Of a stretch of 63,418 nt of DNA, positions 8,688 through 16,915 are shown one piece after another; position 1 is the first letter of the stretch, and each line of letters opens with the position of its first letter. The notes beneath the pieces are model-generated. The model had not been told where the DNA came from. It saw nothing but the letters and a program-made list of their open reading frames with translations, and searched no databases. The position numbers and the translations under genes were made by a program. The DNA is from Propionibacteriaceae bacterium. Lineage in GTDB: Bacteria; Actinomycetota; Actinomycetes; Propionibacteriales; Propionibacteriaceae. The DNA is taken from the NCBI GenBank assembly GCA_031271975.1, contig JAISUR010000014.1, forward strand, positions 1 through 63,418. Reading direction: 5' to 3'.

Positions 8688-8744
8688 TCATTCCGGCGAT
8701 CGGAGGTTCACGAACCCCCGGACCATCTCCGACCGCCGGAATGA
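8688..8744. repeat. Long hairpin after the nuclease gene
   Basis: TCATTCCGGCGATCGGAG (8688-8705) pairs with CTCCGACCGCCGGAATGA (8727-8744), an 18-bp stem with one mismatch around a 21-nt loop. It starts 9 bp after the nuclease stop codon. There is no U-run, so it is not a canonical intrinsic terminator. It may act as an mRNA 3' stabiliser or bidirectional terminator. Confidence 0.6.
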
Positions 8745-9012
8745 ATGCTCTGGTGCGGGCTGGCCTGGGGGCTTCAGTCGGGGGTGTTCCTCGATTAGCA
8801 CCAAACGCCGGGACAGTGCCGCTAGACATAGCTTAGCGCCCCGCACAAGTCCCACGCCACATGGCGCCAAGTCTCACTACGCCGACCGCTGGCAATCAGC
8901 CGAGTTCGGCGCGAATCCTGTCCAGCACCCGCTTATTGGCCTCGTCGGCGATCTCGTCTCGACTAAAGAAGACTCAAGTTGGCTCACGGGAGTATCGGAG
9001 CGCAGCAGATGT
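8745..9012. other. Non-coding gap with a possible gene remnant
   Basis: No complete gene is seen in this roughly 270-bp stretch. On the minus strand, positions about 8899-8973 encode the segment SRDEIADEANKRVLDRIRAELG followed by a stop. It has a protein-like composition, but a stop codon precedes it and no start codon is available. It could be the tail of a deleted gene. Nothing else is recognisable. Confidence 0.35.
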
Positions 9013-9489
9013 TCAGGGTTTTGGCAGGCGGTAGCGGAATACGCACGTGGCGTCGCCGGACATGATGGTGCTGTCGCGCTCGAACTCGATTGCCGGATCC
9101 ACTCCTTTGATGAACGCGGCGTCGCGGTGGCAGCTGAGGATTTCGCCGAGGTCGCGGATGCCGAGGCGCGTGTACAGCTCGGCGTAGGCGCAGCGGGTCA
9201 CGACGTAGGAGTATTCCTCGTCGGTGGCCACCTGGACGTCTTCCTCCAACGCCCCGCCGGCGGTCCACAGCGGTTGCACGTCTATGAACGCCCGCAGGGT
9301 CTTGTCTGGCGCGACGCCAGCAGACACGGCCGCGCCGGCGCGCATCGCGTCCTTCTCTATCGCCTCGGTGAGCACGGCCTTCGCGCGTTCTTCGCCGAAT
9401 TCGCGCACCATGATCTCGTAGACGGGGGCCAGCACGCGGGCCTCGATCTCGCGCCGCTGCAGGATCGGAATTTCCGGAAAATCAGCCAT
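9013..9489 (-). CDS. ATC hydrolase-like protein (L-2-amino-thiazoline-4-carboxylate hydrolase family) coupled to feo genes
   Basis: A 158-residue soluble protein. The C-terminal half, LSCHRDAAFIKGVDPAIEFERDSTIMSGDATCVFRYR, matches the conserved signature of the ATC hydrolase family, pattern C.RD..F..G..P.I.F.R..TIM.G...C.F.Y. Characterised members open the thiazoline ring on the way to L-cysteine. Many family members in anaerobes have unknown substrates. The ATG (9487-9489) overlaps the feoC stop (9482) by 8 bp, making it the fourth gene of feoA-feoB-feoC. This points to a role linked to iron uptake or Fe-S cluster supply, which is inference. Confidence 0.7.
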   Translation of the reverse strand: MADFPEIPILQRREIEARVLAPVYEIMVREFGEERAKAVLTEAIEKDAMRAGAAVSAGVAPDKTLRAFIDVQPLWTAGGALEEDVQVATDEEYSYVVTRCAYAELYTRLGIRDLGEILSCHRDAAFIKGVDPAIEFERDSTIMSGDATCVFRYRLPKP

Positions 9490-9727
9490 GCACCAACTGT
9501 AACCGCAGCGCTACCGGCCCGCGTAGCGCACAGGCCCTGGCGGAAGCGCAGCCGCCACAACCTTGCGCGGGGCAGCCGGCCAGGGGCGTGGTGGTCAGTT
9601 CGCCGGTGTAACGCAAGTGGTCCAAAGCGGCGTTGAGGACGTCGGAAGAAAGGCCGGTGCGCCGCGGAAAATCCCGCAGCGGCGTGCCCAGGCGGAGTTG
9701 CTCGCGGACGGCGGCCAACGGCGTCAT
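9482..9727 (-). CDS. feoC: FeoC-like winged-helix Fe-S protein
   Basis: An 81-residue protein starting at ATG 9725-9727, which overlaps the feoB stop as ATGA. Residues 1-48 form a small winged helix (LAAVREQLRLGTPLRDFPRRTGLSSDVLNAALDHL). Residues 52-66 hold four cysteines as C-x4-C-x2-C-x5-C (GCPAQGCGGCASARAC). Known FeoC proteins have the same arrangement of a small winged helix and four closely spaced cysteines, reported to bind an oxygen-sensitive Fe-S cluster and affect FeoB stability. The position directly after feoB supports the call. Confidence 0.85.
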   Translation of the reverse strand: MTPLAAVREQLRLGTPLRDFPRRTGLSSDVLNAALDHLRYTGELTTTPLAGCPAQGCGGCASARACALRGPVALRLQLVHG

Positions 9728-11715
9728 ATGAACAGCCTCCCCACCTGGAAGACGGCCACGGCCAGGCACCACGCGACCACGAGTTGCATAGCCACGCCGA
9801 ACATCGTCCACTTGCCGCCGATTTCGCGCCACTGGGTGGCCAAAGTGGCCACGCACGGCGTGTAGGCGAGCAGAAACACCATGAAGGCCAACGCGGCCGG
9901 CAAAGGATGCCCTGAAGAGGATTCGGTGAAATCAGCCAGAACGCGCTCGCCGAGCGTGCCGGGCTCGTCTTCCGATTCGGGCTCCTCCAACGCGAAGGTC
10001 TGGGCCCAACTCGAAATGACGGCCTCCTTGGCGACGAAGCCGACCACCATCGTGGAAGTCGTCTCCCAGGTGCCGAAACCGGCGGGCTCGAACGCCGGGG
10101 TGATGGCTTGCGCCGCGACGGCATAGACCGAATCAGACGGGGGCACTTCGCCAAACCCGGCGTCGCCGCGGGCGGGGATGGACTGCAGCAGCCACACCGC
10201 GCAAACGGTCACCACGATGATGCCGCCGGCCGTTTCCAGGAAGCCGCGCAGCCGCAGCCACGTCACCGACGCGGTCAGGCGCAGCGTGGGCCGCTGGTAG
10301 GGCGGCAGGTCCAACACCAGCGGCTCGGCGGGCATGTCCCGCCACAGCGTGCGGCGCAAGACGAAACCGCACAGCACCACCAGGTGGATGCTGACCAGGT
10401 ACATCACGAACACGACCGTGCCCGCGTACTGCCCGAAGAACGTGGTGCCGATCATCACGAACACCGTCAGCCGGGCGGTGCAGGCCGTGAACGGGACGAG
10501 CAGCGACGTCAGCACCCGCTGCCGCGCGTTCGGCAGGATGCGGGTGGCGGAGATCGCCGGCACGTTGCAGCCGAAGCCGACGATCAGCGGCAAGAACGCG
10601 CGCCCGGGCAGGCCGATGGCGCGCATCATACGGTCGACGACCACTGCCGCGCGGGCCATGTACCCCGAGTCTTCCAGCAGCGCCAACAGAATGAACATCA
10701 GCGTCATCAGCGGCACGAACGTGAGCAGCATGCCGACCCCGGCGATGATGCCGTTCACCACCAGGCCCTCCAACCAACTGCCACCCAAGCCCACAGCCTC
10801 GAACAGGGCGACGGCGCCATCGGAGACCGGACCGGTGAACAACTGGTCGAGCGCGTCTTGCAGCGGCGCGGCCACCGTGGTGGTGACCTGGAACACCAGC
10901 CACATCACGGCCAGGAAGATGAGCGGGCCGAGCACCGGGGCCAGCACCCAGCGGTCCACGCGGTCGGAACGGGTCGGGCGGGGATCGCCGGGGCCGGTGG
11001 CAGCGGCGTCCACTGCGGCGGCGATCCAGGCGAAACGGTCGTCGTCGGCAACGCCTGACACTGGCCGCGGCTGGGGCGCGGGCCGGGTGAGCACTTCGCG
11101 CACCTGGCGGGCGAGCGCGCTCAGGCCGTCGCGGCGGCGCGGGTCTATGGCCACCACCGGGGCGCCCAGGGCATGCTCCAACGCGCCAACGTCGACGGCG
11201 ATGGATCGCCCAGCGGCGACGTCGTTCATGGTCAGCGCCACCACGAGCCTGAGAGCATGCTCGCGCAACTGCGACACCAGGTATAGGGAATGCGACAGCC
11301 GCGAGGCGTCCGCGAGCACCACGCAGACGTCGGGGCGTTCGTCGACGGGGGTGGAGATCAGCAGGTCGCGGGTGAGCGCCTCGTCGGGTGAATGCGGATC
11401 GAGCGAATATGCACCGGGCAGGTCGATGAGCGTGATGTCGAGGGTCTCCGGCTTGCAGTCGCAGGACTCGCAGGCGCACACCGACGCCGCGGCGTGCCAG
11501 ATCCCGCGCGAGACTTCGACCGTCGTTCCGGGCCAGTTGCCCATGGTGACCTTCGCGCCGGTCAGCGCGTTGAACAAGGTGGATTTCCCGGTGTTGGGGG
11601 CTCCGACCAGCGCCACCACGGGCGCGTCGGGGCCCGCCGATTCGTTGGAGACGCTGCCGCAGTGGCAGACAGCGCCAACTGAGGCGACTCCCGCCGCCTT
11701 TTCGCCAACGCTCAT
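9724..11715 (-). CDS. feoB: Ferrous iron transport GTPase/permease FeoB
   Basis: A 663-residue membrane protein that imports Fe(II). The N-terminal G domain has G1 GAPNTGKSTLFN (near residue 38), G2 WPGTTVEVSRG, G3 DLPGAYSL and G4-like TMND. A membrane region with two Gate-like repeats follows (LLTFVPLMTLMFILLALLEDSGYMARAAVVVDRMM, FGCNVPAISATRIL, FTACTARLTVF). The start was set at ATG 11713-11715, overlapping the feoA stop (ATGA). It is unusual in carrying a cysteine cluster, Cys80-x-Cys82-x2-Cys85-x-Cys87, in the strand between G2 and G3, plus Cys17-x-Cys19 near the N-terminus. Upstream in-frame codons to 11877 lie within feoA and are not part of the gene. Confidence 0.95.
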   Translation of the reverse strand: MSVGEKAAGVASVGAVCHCGSVSNESAGPDAPVVALVGAPNTGKSTLFNALTGAKVTMGNWPGTTVEVSRGIWHAAASVCACESCDCKPETLDITLIDLPGAYSLDPHSPDEALTRDLLISTPVDERPDVCVVLADASRLSHSLYLVSQLREHALRLVVALTMNDVAAGRSIAVDVGALEHALGAPVVAIDPRRRDGLSALARQVREVLTRPAPQPRPVSGVADDDRFAWIAAAVDAAATGPGDPRPTRSDRVDRWVLAPVLGPLIFLAVMWLVFQVTTTVAAPLQDALDQLFTGPVSDGAVALFEAVGLGGSWLEGLVVNGIIAGVGMLLTFVPLMTLMFILLALLEDSGYMARAAVVVDRMMRAIGLPGRAFLPLIVGFGCNVPAISATRILPNARQRVLTSLLVPFTACTARLTVFVMIGTTFFGQYAGTVVFVMYLVSIHLVVLCGFVLRRTLWRDMPAEPLVLDLPPYQRPTLRLTASVTWLRLRGFLETAGGIIVVTVCAVWLLQSIPARGDAGFGEVPPSDSVYAVAAQAITPAFEPAGFGTWETTSTMVVGFVAKEAVISSWAQTFALEEPESEDEPGTLGERVLADFTESSSGHPLPAALAFMVFLLAYTPCVATLATQWREIGGKWTMFGVAMQLVVAWCLAVAVFQVGRLFI

Positions 11716-11942
11716 GACACCGGCTCGACTAACAGTTGCTTGGAAAGCTCGGCGCCGATCGCCACCCGGGATTGGCCGACTTGGGCCATGCGCCCGCCGC
11801 CGGCCGTCTTCTGCGTCAACTGGAATTCGGCGCCCTCGCGCAGGCCCAACGCGGCGAGGCGGCGGGCGGTGCTGCAATCGCCCAAACCGCGGCTGAGAAC
11901 GAGTGTGGAACGCAACGGCGCATCCCGCAGAATCAACGGCAT
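11712..11942 (-). CDS. feoA: FeoA, SH3-like accessory protein of Fe(II) transport
   Basis: A 76-residue SH3-like protein (STLVLSRGLGDCSTARRLAALGLREGAEFQLTQKT, then RVAIGAELSKQLLVEPV). FeoA supports FeoB function, probably at its cytoplasmic side. It is first in feoA-feoB-feoC-ATC hydrolase, each junction overlapping. The start ATG (11940-11942) lies immediately next to a DtxR/IdeR-type box. No Shine-Dalgarno sequence separates them, so the mRNA is probably leaderless or nearly so. Low iron would relieve repression. Confidence 0.93.
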   Translation of the reverse strand: MPLILRDAPLRSTLVLSRGLGDCSTARRLAALGLREGAEFQLTQKTAGGGRMAQVGQSRVAIGAELSKQLLVEPVS

Positions 11943-11960
11943 AAGGTAAGGCTACCCTAA
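11942..11960 (-). promoter_or_regulatory. DtxR/IdeR-type iron box of the feo operon
   Basis: On the minus strand the sequence is TTAGGGTAGCCTTACCTTA. This fits the known DtxR/IdeR consensus TTAGGTTAGSCTAACCTAA at most positions. It touches the first base of the feoA start codon. It also lies 42 bp from the divergent clpS start, so bound repressor could influence both directions. Confidence 0.85.
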
Positions 11961-12002
11961 TCGCAAGCGCGGTGGTAGTCGGAGGGTGCGAGAATAGGGG
12001 GC

Positions 12003-12305
12003 ATGAGCGAGACGACCGTGGTCCCGGCGGGCGGCACGGCGATTGCCGACCGCCCCATCGAGGAGTTGGTCGCCGAACTGCCCTGGGTGACCATCGTGTG
12101 GGACGACCCAGTGAATCTGATGTCCTACGTCACTCACGTCTTTCAGACCCATTTCGGCTACGACAAGCCCAAGGCCCACCGCTTGATGATGCAGGTGCAC
12201 ACCCAAGGCAAAGCCGTGGTTTCGTCCGGCAGCAAAGAGCAGATGGAGTCCGACGTGGACGCGATGCACTCCTACGGGCTGTGGGCCACGATGGAGCAAT
12301 CATGA
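12003..12305 (+). CDS. clpS: ClpS, N-end rule adaptor of ClpAP/ClpCP
   Basis: A 100-residue adaptor that delivers N-degron substrates to the Clp protease. The core [47 protein letters not shown] includes the conserved DDP/N region, a Met gate position and the HxxG ligand-binding area (VHTQGKAVV). The ATG follows AGGGGGC. The gene overlaps the DUF2017 gene by ATGA, as in other actinobacteria. Confidence 0.96.
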   Translation: MSETTVVPAGGTAIADRPIEELVAELPWVTIVWDDPVNLMSYVTHVFQTHFGYDKPKAHRLMMQVHTQGKAVVSSGSKEQMESDVDAMHSYGLWATMEQS

Positions 12306-12853
12306 AGGCGTTCTCGCGCAAAGGCTCCGTCATCCGCGCCCGGATGAGCGAGTTTGAGCGCACCATTCTGGCCTCGCTCGTGCAGCAGGTCGCCGGCCTG
12401 TTGGAGGGCGACGCGGCAGCCGCTCCGAGCGATCCGTTCGCAATGTGGCAAGCCGAGATGGGCGCAGTTGACTTGGACTTCGACGATCCAGTGCTTGCCC
12501 GCCTCTTCCCCGCCGCCTTCGCCGATGACGAGCAGGCTTCGGCCGAGTTCCGGCGGCTGACCGCCGGCCGACAGCGCCAAGAACGCCTCTCCAACGCCGG
12601 GCGCGTGCTGGATGACATCGAGAACTCCGACGAAGACATCGTGGAGATCGACGCGGCGGACTGCGACGCCTGGTTGAAAACGCTCACGTCCGTGCGGCTT
12701 GCGCTGGCTGTCCGCCTGGGCATAGAGGTGGCCGAAGACACGTCCGAGTTAGACGACCTGCCCGAAGATGACCCCCGTTCATTCGTCTACAGCGTTTACG
12801 AATGGCTCGCCTACGTGTGCGAATCCCTCCTGGGCCTGGGAGGCCAGCGCTGA
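12302..12853 (+). CDS. DUF2017 protein
   Basis: A 183-residue soluble protein ([79 protein letters not shown]). The [13 protein letters not shown] and DPVLARLFP segments are characteristic of actinobacterial DUF2017, which nearly always follows clpS. Function is unknown. Coupling to clpS (ATGA overlap) suggests a link with Clp proteolysis, but this is only context. Confidence 0.9.
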   Translation: MKAFSRKGSVIRARMSEFERTILASLVQQVAGLLEGDAAAAPSDPFAMWQAEMGAVDLDFDDPVLARLFPAAFADDEQASAEFRRLTAGRQRQERLSNAGRVLDDIENSDEDIVEIDAADCDAWLKTLTSVRLALAVRLGIEVAEDTSELDDLPEDDPRSFVYSVYEWLAYVCESLLGLGGQR

Positions 12854-13495
12854 TCAGGGCTCGGTCACGACGGCGCTCAGGCCCACTGGGAGGCGGCTCA
12901 GGAGAGAGCGGTCCACGATCACGGCTGTTGACCAGGCTTCGCAGGCCGTGGCTGAGGCTCCCAGGACGGTCACAGACTTGAGGGGCGGTTGGGAGCAAGG
13001 GCTCGGTGGCATGCGGCGGTCGACGATGTGGCCGGAGGCGTTCGAACTGGTGGAGAGGCAACCGCCCGCGACTCGGAGAATTCGTCCGGCGTCCTTGAGG
13101 CCGACCTTCCAGTTGTCCCCGCGGAAGCCGATGGAGGATTCGCCGAAGTTGACCATGCCCCGGACCAGATCCAGTTGGCGCCAGGCGGCGAGGATCGCGT
13201 CGACGGCGTAGCCTTTGCCGATCGCTCCCAGGTCAACCGGCGTGCCGACGTCGAAAGCGCCGTCCGTGGCCGAGCGAAACTGATCGGCCAGGCGCAGCAG
13301 TTCGGCGGTGTCGCTGCTCCACTTGCCGGTGCAGATTTCCGAATCGGGGCGGAAACGGCTCAGCCGGCCCTCCAAGTCGCGGGCGATCGCCGCACCCGCG
13401 TCTACCGCTTGGTCAGCGTCGGCTCCGACCGCGGTCAGCCGCACCAGGGTGCCCATCGCCGGAAACAGCGACTCGACGCGCTCAACGGCCGCCAT
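12854..13495 (-). CDS. apbE: Short ApbE-like FAD:protein FMN transferase
   Basis: ApbE proteins attach FMN to Ser/Thr of target proteins outside the membrane. This one is 213 residues, shorter than the usual 300 or more, and has no signal peptide visible. FPAMGTLVRL, RLSRFRPDSEI, ATDGAFDVGTPVDLGAIGKGYAVDA (D/GG-x-x-KGYAxD motif) and CLSTSSNASGHIVDRR are family motifs. In the C-terminal ATACEAWSTAV motif the usual metal Asp is replaced by Glu. The ATG overlaps the stop of the FMN-lipoprotein gene (TGATG), which is its obvious substrate. It is the last gene of the iron operon. Catalytic competence of such a short form is not certain. Confidence 0.85.
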   Translation of the reverse strand: MAAVERVESLFPAMGTLVRLTAVGADADQAVDAGAAIARDLEGRLSRFRPDSEICTGKWSSDTAELLRLADQFRSATDGAFDVGTPVDLGAIGKGYAVDAILAAWRQLDLVRGMVNFGESSIGFRGDNWKVGLKDAGRILRVAGGCLSTSSNASGHIVDRRMPPSPCSQPPLKSVTVLGASATACEAWSTAVIVDRSLLSRLPVGLSAVVTEP

Positions 13496-13938
13496 CACAG
13501 CCGGGCCTTCGCCAAGGCGTCGGCGACAGCGCCGACAAAGCTCTTGTACGTGATGGACGCCCCGGTGACGACGTCCACTTGGCTGAGGTCGTCCAGAGCC
13601 TCCAACTCCTGCGCATACGTAACCTGGGCGGCTACGGCCTTCTGGGCCTGCTGGTAAAGCTGTTCGGAGAGGATCTCGCCGCCGACCTTGCCGTATTCGG
13701 CGTCTTTCAGTGTCCCGTCCGGTTGGCGCACCCGGAAGGTGACTTGCGTGATGTCGCCGCCGGCGATGGTCAACTCGACTTCGCCGGTGGCGCCCAAGTC
13801 GTCCGGGGAACTGGCCCCCGCAAACGTCCCGTCCGCAAAGCCGCCCGCCGCCACATTCGTGTCTTGCAGCAGCGCGTCCACGCCCGAACCGCAACCGGCC
13901 AGCAGCAGCAGCGCCGCGGCACCTCCCCAAGATCTCAC
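13495..13938 (-). CDS. FMN-binding domain lipoprotein
   Basis: A 147-residue lipoprotein (LLLLAGC, lipid Cys16) with one FMN_bind domain. FADGTFAG and VELTIAGGDITQVTFRVRQPDGTLKD are typical of it. The flavinylation motif VDVVTGASITYKSF sits near residue 125; the Ser/Thr after TGA is where ApbE attaches FMN in related proteins. Related domains occur in NqrC and RnfG. Here it would move electrons outside the membrane, perhaps to reduce ferric iron for the FTR1/P19 system. It lies between the ABC ATPase gene and apbE with overlapping ends. Confidence 0.9.
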   Translation of the reverse strand: MRSWGGAAALLLLAGCGSGVDALLQDTNVAAGGFADGTFAGASSPDDLGATGEVELTIAGGDITQVTFRVRQPDGTLKDAEYGKVGGEILSEQLYQQAQKAVAAQVTYAQELEALDDLSQVDVVTGASITYKSFVGAVADALAKARL

Positions 13939-14585
13939 GCCGCCTCCTTGGCTATCCGGCCGTGTTCCAGCACGATGGTGCGCTGTCCCAGGGCCGCGAC
14001 CTTCGGATCGTGGGTCACCACCACCAGCGTGGTGCCGTCGGCATGGAGCCCGGCGAAGAACTCCAGAACCCGGCGTTCGTTGTCCTCATCCAGATTGCCC
14101 ACCGGCTCGTCGGCCAACACCAGCTTTGGGTAGTTGATCAACGCCCGGGCCACGCAAACCCGCTGCTGCTCGCCGCCGGAAAGCTCGCGCGGCAAGTGTT
14201 TCGCGCGATCCGCCAAACCCACCCGTTCCAGGGCTTCCATCGCCTGCTTGGCGTCGGGCAGCGAGTGGTAGTACTGGGCCACCATGATGTTCTCCAACGC
14301 CGTAAGGTGCGGCACCAGGTGGAAGCGTTGGAAGACCAGGCCCACGGTGTCGCGGCGCAGGCGGGTCAACTCGCTCCGGGAGGCGCGGTTGGTTTCCACA
14401 CCGTCCAGCACCACGCGCCCCGACGTCGGGGTGTCCAGGCAGCCGACGAGATTCATCAAGGTGGTCTTGCCGGACCCGGACGGGCCCATCACAGACAGCC
14501 ACTCCCCGGGCGCCACGCGCAGCGACACTTCCTTCAGCGCGCGCAGATTGCCGTACGCCTTCGTCACCGATTCCAATTCGAGCAT
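13935..14585 (-). CDS. ABC transporter ATPase, MacB/LolD type, of the P19 iron operon
   Basis: A 216-residue ATP-binding subunit. Walker A is GPSGSGKTT (near residue 34), the Q loop VFQRFHLVPHLTALENI, the signature LSGGEQQRVCVARALINYP, and Walker B LVLADEPVGNLD. It closely resembles LolD/MacB ATPases, which pair with FtsX-like permeases. Two such permeases follow directly upstream in the operon. In the known Campylobacter P19 operon an ATPase of this type and two permeases accompany FTR1 and P19. It overlaps the FMN lipoprotein gene by 4 bp. Confidence 0.93.
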   Translation of the reverse strand: MLELESVTKAYGNLRALKEVSLRVAPGEWLSVMGPSGSGKTTLMNLVGCLDTPTSGRVVLDGVETNRASRSELTRLRRDTVGLVFQRFHLVPHLTALENIMVAQYYHSLPDAKQAMEALERVGLADRAKHLPRELSGGEQQRVCVARALINYPKLVLADEPVGNLDEDNERRVLEFFAGLHADGTTLVVVTHDPKVAALGQRTIVLEHGRIAKEAA

Positions 14586-14586
14586 T

Positions 14587-15693
14587 TCATTCTCCTCGCA
14601 ACACCACGGCCGGATCCACCCGGCCCGCCCGCAACACCGGCGGGTAACTCGCCGCGGCCGTCAAAGCTACCGCGGCGGCAATCGCCACCAACGGCACCGG
14701 CCATGCCAACGTCAACCCCCGCCCAAACACCTGCAAACTGACACCGGCCGCCACACCGATGCCGGCCAACACTCCAAGCACGCCGCCGACCAGGCCCAAT
14801 ACGACGGCCTCGGCCAGAAACTCGCCGCGCACCTGGGCATCGGACGCGCCAAGCGCCTTCCGCAACCCGATCTCGGTGGAGCGTTGCGCCACCAGGGCGA
14901 GCATGTTCGAGGCCACCGTGATAGCCGTCAACGCCAGCACCACCAGACTCACCAAGACCAGCATCGAACCCAACGTCGATTGCACTTTCGCCTCCGACGT
15001 AGCCAGACGTTTCACCACCGCGGCCTGCGCGTTGCCGACAGCCCCACCCAGCCGCTCGGCCAGCGGTTCCAACTCGCCGGCTTGCGCCGCGACGGAGTAT
15101 TCGATCAGGTCCACCGCCCCCGGTTCGCCGAACAACTGGGCGGCCGTGTCCTGGGTGACGACTAACTGCCCGTCTTCCGCGCCGCCCGTGGACAGCACAC
15201 CGGCGACGCGCCCGCGCACCTCCTGGGGATCGTTCGTGAGCGTGACCGAATCGCCTTCGCGCAATCCGTACGTCTCGGCCAGGTCTCGCCCGACGAGCAC
15301 TTCGCCCACTGCGGGCAGCGCGCCGGCGACGGCCCAGTACGGCCGCACCTGCGAAACAGTTCCGGTGTCGATAGCCAGCAACGGAAGGCCTTGCTGGCGC
15401 ACCTGGACCACTTCATAGCGGTAGGTCGAACGGCCCACGACATCCGCCTCTTCGAGGGCCTTGTCGAACGCCGCCAAGTCGTCGCTGGAAAGCCTCCCCG
15501 AGGTGGCTGTGACGACGAGATTGGCGCCGTAGCCGCGCAGTTGCCGGGCAAGCTGCGAGTCCAAGTCGAGCCAGATCGACGCGAGGCCGGTCAGCGTGGT
15601 GACGCCAACAGCCACCGCCAGCGCCGCGATTACGGCTCGCGACCCGCGCCGGGTCAGCGCGGCCCAAAGCATGCGGCGGGCAAAACTAGCCAT
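14587..15693 (-). CDS. FtsX/MacB-like ABC permease 1 of the P19 iron operon
   Basis: A 368-residue membrane protein with one N-terminal membrane helix (VIAALAVAVGVTTLTGLASIW), a periplasmic-type domain of about 200 residues starting with ARQLRGYGANLVV, and three C-terminal helices with ERS/QRSTEIGLRKALGASDAQV between them. This is the FtsX domain layout. The paralogue downstream in transcription shares the LRGYGAN motif, so the two probably form a heterodimer powered by the adjacent ATPase. Confidence 0.88.
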   Translation of the reverse strand: MASFARRMLWAALTRRGSRAVIAALAVAVGVTTLTGLASIWLDLDSQLARQLRGYGANLVVTATSGRLSSDDLAAFDKALEEADVVGRSTYRYEVVQVRQQGLPLLAIDTGTVSQVRPYWAVAGALPAVGEVLVGRDLAETYGLREGDSVTLTNDPQEVRGRVAGVLSTGGAEDGQLVVTQDTAAQLFGEPGAVDLIEYSVAAQAGELEPLAERLGGAVGNAQAAVVKRLATSEAKVQSTLGSMLVLVSLVVLALTAITVASNMLALVAQRSTEIGLRKALGASDAQVRGEFLAEAVVLGLVGGVLGVLAGIGVAAGVSLQVFGRGLTLAWPVPLVAIAAAVALTAAASYPPVLRAGRVDPAVVLRGE

Positions 15694-16915
15694 GCAGCAC
15701 CTCCGCGGGCCGCAGCCGGCGCAGCATTCGCACGGCCGGAGCAGAGCCGAGCAACACCACGGCCACCATCGCCGCCGCCACCACGGCGAAAACCACTGGG
15801 TTCGCCTCGGAACCGGATCCGAACACCTGCCAACTGATCGCCTGCGCCACCGCGAATCCAGCCCCGATCCCCAGCACCGTGCCCAGGGCCGCGACCAGCA
15901 TCGTCTCCGTCAGGATCAACGCCAGTACAGCCGCGTCAGTCGCCCCGACCGCCTTCAACAGGCCGATCTCGGCCGAGCGCTCCAACACCGACCGCACTAC
16001 CATGCCCGCCACACCCAAAGCTGTGCTGGCAAGGCACAACGCCGCCACCAACAGCAATAGGAGCTGCGTCCGATCAAGGACGACGCCCTCTGATTCGGAA
16101 ACTTGCCGCACCGCCCGGGCGCTCAATTCGGGCAAGGCCTCCTCGATTTGATAGGAGATCGCCGACACATAGGCCGTGCAATACCAAGTCTCCCAATCCT
16201 TGGCGGACAATCCCTCCGGGTTGGCCGCGGCGCGGCGGGACAGCTCGTTGTCGGGGGTGGTCAGTGCGGAGACTTCCACCCAATTGGCCAAGCCGGGCTG
16301 GCCCGGGACGGCGTCCAAATCGAGGATCACCGAGTCGTCGAACTCGCCGTCGGTGTCAACGACGCCAGCGACCTCGATGTCAGTGTCCGACAGGGCCAAG
16401 TGGTCCCCCGGGGCGATGCCGATGGCCGCGGCCAAGTCCTTCCCCACCAGCGCCTGGTCCGGCGTGGGCCACTCGCCGTCGACTTCCCACCATGTCCGCA
16501 GCGCCTCCACGCCGGTAGTCAACTCCTCCCCCGTGGGCAAGGACAGGTGCTTGGAAAACCAGACGCCGACCACCGGCACTTCGCGCGCGTCCAACTCGGC
16601 GGTGGTTTGCAGGAAGGGCGAGAAGTCGAGGATGTTGTAAGCCCAGAAGATGGTCTTGATCTTGGGCAAGTCGGCCACTTCCAAGGTGGCCGCCGAGCCC
16701 GCCGCGTACAGTTCGTCCAGCGCGGCGGCCTGTTTGGGCCGCAAGGTGATGTTGGCCCCATAGCCGCGCAACTCCTGATTGACCTTGTCGGAGGCATTTA
16801 CGAGCAGTGTCGCCACGGCGGTCGAGATGACGGCGCCGAGAGCCACCGTGACGACGATGAGCAGCTTGGCCCGCCACACCCGCAGCAGCGATCGCCGAAT
16901 CATCCTCCAGAACAT
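15686..16915 (-). CDS. FtsX/MacB-like ABC permease 2 of the P19 iron operon
   Basis: A 409-residue FtsX-type permease: N-terminal helix (LLIVVTVALGAVISTAVATLLV), then NQELRGYGANITLRP, a long extracytoplasmic domain, and three C-terminal helices with ERSAEIGLLKAVGATDAAVLALIL between the first two. It overlaps permease 1 by 8 bp and follows the DUF2318 gene with no gap. In Campylobacter homologous permeases belong to the p19 iron system. The transported species is not established. Confidence 0.88.
   Translation of the reverse strand: MFWRMIRRSLLRVWRAKLLIVVTVALGAVISTAVATLLVNASDKVNQELRGYGANITLRPKQAAALDELYAAGSAATLEVADLPKIKTIFWAYNILDFSPFLQTTAELDAREVPVVGVWFSKHLSLPTGEELTTGVEALRTWWEVDGEWPTPDQALVGKDLAAAIGIAPGDHLALSDTDIEVAGVVDTDGEFDDSVILDLDAVPGQPGLANWVEVSALTTPDNELSRRAAANPEGLSAKDWETWYCTAYVSAISYQIEEALPELSARAVRQVSESEGVVLDRTQLLLLLVAALCLASTALGVAGMVVRSVLERSAEIGLLKAVGATDAAVLALILTETMLVAALGTVLGIGAGFAVAQAISWQVFGSGSEANPVVFAVVAAAMVAVVLLGSAPAVRMLRRLRPAEVLHG

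Noticed and set aside
11716-11877. N-terminal extension of FeoB upstream of 11715
   Set aside because: It overlaps feoA in another frame, is Arg/Pro-rich, and FeoB homologues begin near the G1 motif.
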